DNA from: Jackrogersella multiformis
Lineage: Eukaryota > Ascomycota > Sordariomycetes > Xylariales > Hypoxylaceae
Direction of reading: 5' to 3'
DNA length: 64,000 bases
NCBI GenBank assembly: GCA_902806575.1
Contig: CADCXD010000005.1
Location: 2,728,001-2,792,000, forward strand
This document shows, piece after piece, positions 57,570 to 64,000 of the stretch (position 1 is its first letter; the number at the start of each line of letters is the position of its first letter). A model generated the notes under the pieces. The model was not told the DNA's origin, searched no databases, and worked only from the letters and a program-made list of their open reading frames with translations. The translations under genes and the position numbers were made by a program.

Positions 57570-59499
57570 TCACCCACGCCACTTCCGCCAGCCATCGGAA
57601 ACACTACCGCTACTCTCCGACGCCGTCCCGCGGTGGCCCCGGAACCCCCAGCTGCTCCGCCGCGGCGGCACCGCGTACGGCGTCCCCGGGCGCGCGTCGA
57701 CCCGCGCCGCCGACCCGGGTTTATGGGGCAAAGATTTGTGCGTGTCCCGGGGTGCTCGTTCGTCGGCGCGGGACGGCTGACGGTGTTGCGTGTGTAGGGG
57801 GTTGAGGGGTGGGGCGGTTGATGCGGGTTGTGCGTGTGCGGCCGAGGCGTAGCGGTAAGAGAGGGGTGGCGGTTGGGTCTTGCGTGGTGCGCGCGGGAGA
57901 TAGGGGGGAGGGGCTGGGATGGAGGAGGATGTCATGGAATTATCGGAGGCCTTGGATTGGGGTCCTTGAGGTTGGGATGAGGGTTTGTGCCTCCTTTCGC
58001 TCGTCTTGTGCCGTTCTTGTTCAGTGCGGTGATGGCGAGGATTTGATTCTGAGTTCGTTTTCTTAGGCTTGCGGTTCCTATTTTGTGCGTCTCGAGTTGC
58101 CGGCTTTGGTTGGGGGTTTAGCCCCTGACTGACCCGTGGCGAGGACGAGTCGATCGGCGAGCCGATGTCTCCTGAATAATCAAACTCGAGGGTAGGACTT
58201 CTAGCTACGCCTGTGTGGGTTAGGTTTCTGTCCGTCTTGGAGTTACAGGCTGGGTTGCTCGGCTTTGCCCCATAGTATTGACATTCATCTTCAAACCGAG
58301 CTGCCTCGACTTCGTAGTCCGGCGGGTTTGGGAGCTTGTTAAATATGTAGAGACAATTCTCGGCGAGTCTCTCGGGCAGCGTCGCGGCAAACGCTCGCTC
58401 GTTGATGCTCTCCGGAATGCGCACCACATGCGCGTGGAGGTCCATCTCATCGAAACTCCGGGGAGAGGCCCGCGACGGTGGACGCAGCGAGGGCCTGGGA
58501 GGTGTGTTCTGCGCTCGCGAGCTTCCGTTCGCGCCCGACATCTGAACGCTGGGGGAAAATGCCAGGAAGCTGCTGTTACGAGAGATAGCTTGGTGTGGAA
58601 CCGCCGGGCTTGCTATCTCTCTGTTTCTTTCGGATGTCCATGTATGGTTCTATAAATTGTCAGAGGTTTGTCGAGAAGGATTAAATCACTCTTTCTAGGT
58701 ACCATTTCGGTCAACTTACTCTTGTGGTCGGATACCTCGGTGAGCCTCGTGTGTCTATACCAACTGGCATATAGCCCCGTTGACGGGTATGTTCATTTTC
58801 CTCGGGCCTTTCGTGTATTGTCCCTTCTGTGGGTGTGTGTGAGTTGCGGAGAGGAGATCCTGTTCGAGTAGAGTGAGGCACAGGTTTCCTAGTTGTCGAT
58901 GCTAATTTGTTCTTATTTCCTAAGCCATTGCCGCGAGGGACCTGACCCCTGGTTGTATTAGATGGGTGTTCGATAGTTTGCTGCCTATGAAGTGGCAGGT
59001 CACCGAATGATTCCCTAACCGATGGGTCTGGGTTGTCTAGTTCGACTGGTTGATCAGATGCACCTTGAAGAGCTACCTGGGATTTGCCTTTATGATGATT
59101 ATGAATCTTGCCGATTCTTAAATTACCTATAGAAAACGTAGCAATCGTATTTCTCCAGTTGTTCTTTGGAGACGGGCGATCCGGGGCGTTTGGACCCTTC
59201 GTCCGAGGCGGGTAACGCCTCTTTATGTAGAGATAACTTCCGCCTATACAGAAGAGAATGAAAAACACGAGGAGCATAATGGATACCACAATCATGTCCT
59301 TGGCAGGTACGAGCTCGCCATAGTCAAGGGCTGTAACAAGGATGGTGCCGACGGAGAGGACAACAAGGAACCCGATGCAAAAGGGGATGACTTTATAAGT
59401 GATATCTCGCACATAATTAGTCATGCGAGTGCGGTCAGGCTCAGCCTGGCCCTTCTCTAGGTCACTCTGAAGTGCACTCGTCGTTACAGCTGTGGCCAT
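57570..59499 (-). CDS. Two-TM protein with long disordered tail (function unknown)
   Basis: Proposed as one gene of two exons, 59499-58720 and 58649-57570, with a 70-base intron (gtaagt...tttatag), 619 residues. Exon 1 encodes helices near 36-58 (VIPFCIGFLVVLSVGTILVT) and 70-90 (IVVSIMLLVFFILFCIGGSY), followed by basic RRYPPR. The frame before the next ATG (58541) is open to the acceptor, which is why I join them. Exon 2 contains a compact segment (DLHAHVVRIPESINERAFAA, LPERLAENCLYIFNKLPNPP) and a Pro/Ser/Arg-rich disordered tail. The alternative is two separate genes, 58711-59499 (262 residues) and 57570-58541 (323 residues). A second acceptor (gttcag at 58542) would also keep phase. No function known. 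Confidence 0.6.
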
Positions 59500-61033
59500 G
59501 GTAATCTATGTTAGGAGACGGAGATAGTATTTTACGAACAGATGACCTCGAGCCACTTGTATCATATTTGAATATAGAGTCAAATATATGATGGATAAAC
59601 CTCGAATAGTTGTGGAGGTTCCACAAGCAAGTTCTGAAGTGATGGTCATTTCGACGGCGACAAACAAAGGTAGGCAGCTAAGCACATTGGAAGTTAGCAG
59701 AACTTATCCATGGATCTTGTGATTTTAGTTGAGCAGTAGTTATCATATCTTCATCCTCCCTGCCATAGGGTATTTCTTCTACTTTAGGGTTTTAGTTACC
59801 TGGTAACTAGGTCTATCGAGTAGTATTCGCGACAATCCTCGAGTCGCCAATATGATAAATATGAACTTTTTTCAAGCGAAGCCAAGGTAGGTTACTCTGG
59901 GATCTCATTGTCTGCCAAATGGTCTGGAACAATGTGTATATTGTGCTCCAGAGACGAGCTAATGCTTTGTCTAAGTGGAAACGAATTTCGAAACGCATCC
60001 TGACACGAAGACATTGGACGTATCCTGCAGATAGTCAGGAATCAACGGAAGATACGAGTGTAGCCCAGTTGCATACCTTCATGTTGATATCAGGAGTAAT
60101 GAGGATGGGAAGAGCATGTGTGGAATTACCTGCGTACTAGGTGCCTAGTCATGCATTACACGGAGGTGACATAGATAATGTGTAGGACTGAGTTGCTGTA
60201 ATGATCATTATCGTCTAACCGAGATCTAAAGACTCTATCATATGAATGAATAGACATTCGAAATGACTTGGTATTCGGTATATCTATTTACTAATAGTGA
60301 ATACCTTCGCTTCGGATTGTTGGTTGCCATGAACCTCCAGTGGGAGGAATGTAGAAGCAATTAGACAAACGGCTGACATGTGATATCTGACCGCACAATA
60401 CAGGTACACACTCGTTAGTGACAGTTCTTTTTGTCTGTCTTCACTTGAGTGAATCTAAAGAACTCTAAATATCTAAATCAAAATATTAATGTTTTGGTAA
60501 TGTTGATGTTTTATACTAGGAAGATCTAAGGGATAGACAAATACAAGGAGTTGAAGGTTGGTCCTTCCAATTAGTAGCCAAGGTTCGAGTACGGAGGTAG
60601 GCAGCAGGGAGTAGGGGAGGTTACCTGTGGCGCAGTAACTACCTAGTGTAGAGTGTTCAACGTTAGCCACCTTTTCTTAGCATGCCGAGGTCCACTATAT
60701 AATGGTACAGTGGGCCCATTTAAACCGTCTTACATTCTTCTTCCAAGGGTGCCGCTTGTTCATAGCGATCACAGCATTCATAACGATCATTTGCATATGT
60801 ATAACTTCGGTTAGGGCTTAAGATGAGTTTTATATTGGGTGTGACAAGATGCAGCCGGCACGTTATGAGGTCCGTTACCATTAGCTTGAAAAATTGCGAG
60901 TTTGCTAAGTATACTGACCTCCCTAGGTAGGTACCTAGGTAGGGAGAGATGAATAAAGGAAGCTGACCACGATTATAGTCGGACTGCTGGAACTCGTTCT
61001 GCCTGGCAACATGCACGTCAGTCGCAATTTAGA
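59500..61033. other. Divergent intergenic region
   Basis: 1.5 kb upstream of both the two-TM gene and the trimethyllysine dioxygenase. It has one strong TACCTAGGTA cluster (60925-60946). The dioxygenase frame is open for about 24 codons before its ATG, so an extra 5' exon is possible. No independent gene supported. Confidence 0.5.
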
Positions 61034-62713
61034 ATGTTAGCCACGGCTACTGAGAAACCTCTCGTGTCAATTTCATCTGGTCATCTCGAGTTCTCATATC
61101 GCAATACAATTACCAACTTGAAAAGGACCTCACTGTAAGTAATTACCTCTGTAGCTCTTAGTATTGAAATATCAATGGTAACATTGGAGAAGTCCTTACT
61201 TCTGGTTACGGTACGTGGAACCCTTCGCGAGACATGGCGCATGCGGTGCGACTCACCTTTCTAGGGACAATTGTCGGTGCAGTAGCTGTGTCCACCAAGA
61301 TACTATGCAGAGAAACTTCAATACCTTCGATGTATGTGGTCATGTAAACCCCTTCTCTCATGAAATACAGACACTAAGGCGTAGTTAGATCATGGACAAC
61401 ATTCACCCATCACAAATTGAACCGAATGAACGTGGTGTTAAGATACAGTGTACGAACTCATAATCTTATTATATTTTAAAAACATAGTATCAGGCATATG
61501 CTTATTTGGATAGGGTTAGGAGATGATCATGAAAGCTTCTATCCATGGGACTTTCTAGAATCCTACCTAACCTCCGATAAAAGAGCGCCAGAACCTTTTG
61601 AGTACGTTCTATTACGACCGGCGACCGGCTCGGACTTGGCTGACCCATCGTAGGGCAGAATATTTCGGAGCGCAGGGACCGCATAACTCACAAAGCTGGC
61701 CGCCGTCTTTGAAACATAAATATTTCTCATCAAACGAGACCGAGGTTATTGGTCGCTTGACAGATTTCATTGTAAGATAATGTTCACGAAAGGTCGCCTG
61801 CGAAATTATATTCTCACAGACGTAAATAGAGGCGCAATGGGTTCGCATTCGTCGCAGAAGTGCCAGTGGAATCTGCTGAACCGACTGAGAAACTACTGGA
61901 GAAAATCGCCTTCATTAGACAGACGCATTACGGTGGCTTTTATGACTTTGTCCCAGACCTCGCCCTTGCCGATACTGCCTACACAAACTTAGCGCTTGGT
62001 GCTCATACTGACACGACTTACTTCACTGATCCAGCTGGGTTGCAAGCGTTCCATCTACTTTCTCATACAGATACTAGCTCCAAGAACAATCAAGAAGCAA
62101 ACCTCGGAGGCCAGTCTTTACTCGTGGATGGTTTCCACGCCGCAGACATCCTCAAGAAAGAAGACCCGACGGCGTTTGAAGTGCTAAGCCGAGTCAAGTT
62201 GCCGTGGCATGCTAGCGGCAATGAGGGAATCACGATATCACCCGACAAACTCTATCCTGTTCTCGAAGTAGACGAGAACACTGGCAAGATGCATCGGGTT
62301 AGGTGGAACAACGACGATCGTGGAGTAGTCCCCTTCGACAGCGAGTATTCACCAGTAGAGTGGTATAAAGCCGCAAGGAAGTGGAACGACATCCTGAGGA
62401 GAAAGTCTATCGAGTATTGGTTCCAACTTAAGCCGGGCAACCTATTAGGTAAATATGTACACCCCCGGGCAGAAATTCTACTAATCCTAGTTTATAGTCT
62501 TCGACAATTGGCGAGTCCTACATGGTAGAAGCGCATTCACGGGAGTACGAAGGATATGTGGTGGATATAGTGAGTTCGAGAGTTCCCTCTCGTCTGCGTC
62601 TTAATAATCCCGCCGTACTAACGAATGCTCAAGTCAATCGGGATGATTTTATCTCGAGATGGAGAAATACTAATTACCCACGAGACGAGATCTTGAAGCG
62701 AGTCATAGGCTAG
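61034..62713 (+). CDS. Trimethyllysine dioxygenase (carnitine biosynthesis)
   Basis: Nine exons give 408 residues: 61034-61134, 61190-61210, 61265-61331, 61389-61449, 61514-61601, 61654-61771, 61830-62448, 62498-62569 and 62634-62713. The introns are 49-64 bases. The N-terminal zinc-type region reads YFWLRDNCRC, then SSCVHQDTMQRNFNTF. The Fe(II)/2-oxoglutarate core has THYGGFYDF, GAHTDTTYFTDPAGLQAFHL (HxD), LPWHASGNEGI, RVRWNNDDRGVVPF and the distal His in FDNWRVLHGRSAF. The end is INRDDFISRWRNTNYPRDE. The enzyme hydroxylates N6-trimethyllysine, the first step to carnitine. The start at 61034 is within a mitochondrial-like presequence and may not be the first ATG. The intron 1 acceptor (ttggag) and intron 4 donor (gtacga) are weak. 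Confidence 0.9.
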
Positions 62714-63498
62714 CGCCCATGTTCCCGGCCGCTACCGGCCAGGATCGGCAAAATAGGTTCGGCCATAAATAACCCTTGGCTGTCAAATTCAGACCACATG
62801 AGGTACCTGAGTTACCGTAAATGGCAGTCTCTTATAACGCTTGACTGTCAGATTCTGTTTGTACGACTATGTTGTCTCTTACCAACCCTCCACCGTTGAT
62901 AACGGGAATCAAGTGATATCCTCCCCCCTTCAGCTCTTTGCCTAAAGGTGCAAGGCATTGCATACTGCACCCTACATACTAGTTATACGACGTAGTAAAA
63001 GAGATGGAACCTAGCCATCGCTTATCTATGTCCCTTCCATGTCTCAGTCCAACTGAACTCACGAAGTTGCATTTTAGCGCAGCAATCCCACGTTCGCCTT
63101 GATAGCCGCTAAATAAGATCTGCAGTAGTTAGATGCTCCAGCAAACCACAAACCTCTTTAGGCGGTTAATACTCCGCAGTTTGCTCGTAGGGTGCATGGC
63201 TTCCTAGGCTACCCCTAACTGCAACCGTACGTCATCTTCGGTCCGGCCCCAGCACGTCGGCGGAATTCGGTATAACCAAATATAAAACCTGTACTTTTCG
63301 GGATATCACGTCTTTATATATAAATCATTTGGAAGCTTTCGTTTCCCCTGCCGGATACTATCTAGTATCTGGCTCTTCACGTTTCCCTTTTATTTGTCTA
63401 GGGAAAGAAACACTAGCCAAGTTTTGTTACTTGCCTAGTCTTTTATATCTCCTTGTTTCCCTCGCTTTTAGGAGGCTCATATAAACAAAACTATCAAC
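62714..63498. other. Intergenic region upstream of the short-chain dehydrogenase
   Basis: 785 bases between two plus-strand genes. The last 150 bases are pyrimidine-rich with a TATATATAAA element near 63314-63324, about 180 bases before the ATG, a candidate TATA box. No other feature seen. Confidence 0.5.
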
Positions 63499-64000
63499 AT
63501 GGCCGATACCACTACCGGTAATTTTAAGCACGACAGCACGGAAGCCCCTAAGTCTGGGCTAGTGTTGCCGTTATTTTCTCTCAAAAATAGAACGGCCATC
63601 GTCTCTGGAGCCGGGGCCGGAATTGGTCTTGCAGTGGCTCATGCGTTCGGTATGAATTCAACGCCCCTTATGTAGAAACCTAATAATCCGTCAAATTGAT
63701 TTCTTCGTCTTGCTTATGACCTGTCATCTTTCCCGTGCCTACCTATACTAATCCAAGAATAGTAAGTAGACGAAACCCCTCCATCTCGATGTTTCTACAC
63801 GCCTAGCCTTCATATAAGCGGCCCTAGGTAGGATCGCGTCATCTACCTCCCAAGACCAACTCCATCTCGACAGAACGGAATTTCGCTCTGTGGGAGGCTA
63901 ACGTGTAACATGATAACAGGCTGAGGCTGGAGCTAATGTTGCGATCTGGTATAATTCTAATAAGAAGGCCCTTGATGAGGCTGCCAATATTGAGGAGAAG
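63499..64000 (+). CDS. Short-chain dehydrogenase/reductase, N-terminal part (cut by right edge)
   Basis: Exon 1 (63499-63649) encodes 50 residues ending RTAIVSGAGAGIGLAVAHAF, with the NAD(P)-binding TGxxxGIG-type motif. The continuation EAGANVAIWYNSNKKALDEA is seen from 63920 to the edge, typical of fungal Sou2/mannitol-dehydrogenase-like SDRs. The 270 bases between are much longer than a normal intron here. Joining gtatga (63650) directly to the acag acceptor (63919) shifts the frame by one, so a tiny exon or a defect must lie in between. I could not resolve it. The catalytic Tyr-Lys region is outside the window. Confidence 0.75.

Noticed and set aside
60720..61016. 98-codon minus-strand frame upstream of the trimethyllysine dioxygenase
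   Set aside because: Ends in a palindromic repeat region and has no family signal. The opposite strand is a likely presequence of the dioxygenase.

Overview
This window looks like nuclear DNA of a filamentous ascomycete (Pezizomycotina, most likely a Sordariomycete). The evidence is short 50-130 base introns with gt...ag ends and CTAAC/CTGAC-like branch sites, conserved fungal single-copy genes (VAC8, SNF4, PRP45, TIM22, IMP1, DCR2-like, DFG5/DCW1-like), a tRNA gene with an intron after position 37, and a NACHT-type fungal NLR. I know of no way to name the genus from the sequence alone. Exon boundaries were worked out by hand from reading frame, splice sites and family motifs.

Layout. 0-12 kb: a gene end at the left edge, a FAD monooxygenase (-), a P450-reductase-like flavoprotein without an FMN domain (+), and a nitroreductase (+). 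14-23 kb: a DCR2-type phosphatase (-), a 1190-residue RhoGAP protein (-), and the SNF4 AMPK gamma subunit (-). 26-32 kb: VAC8 (+, seven exons), mitochondrial inner membrane protease IMP1 (-), and mitochondrial IF-3 (+). 32-41.6 kb: GH76 DFG5/DCW1-like mannosidase (-), a SET/VPS75-type histone chaperone (-), a tiny IFI6/IFI27-like membrane protein (-), TIM22 (+), tRNA-Glu(CTC) (+), and a membrane-anchored GH16 glucanase (-).

42-51 kb is the accessory-looking part. A two-TM fungal protein gene (-) and a large NLR-like gene (+; alpha/beta-hydrolase, NACHT, HEAT-like repeats) lie head to head. Each is interrupted by one in-frame TAA inside otherwise intact coding sequence. In the NLR the TAA sits where sister repeats carry CAA, so a C-to-T change in CpA context (RIP-like) explains it. 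This is the most notable signal in the window.

51-64 kb: PRP45 (-), a p24 cargo receptor (-), a PhoD-type phosphatase (+), a two-TM hypothetical gene (-), trimethyllysine dioxygenase of carnitine synthesis (+, nine exons), and the start of a short-chain dehydrogenase (+).

Most genes act independently in housekeeping roles. Three groupings are informative: a head-to-head mitochondrial pair (IMP1/IF-3), two cell-wall enzymes (GH76, GH16), and the NLR/two-TM pair. Intergenic DNA is AT-rich and filled with copies of a self-complementary TACCTAGGTA-type motif whose role I cannot explain.
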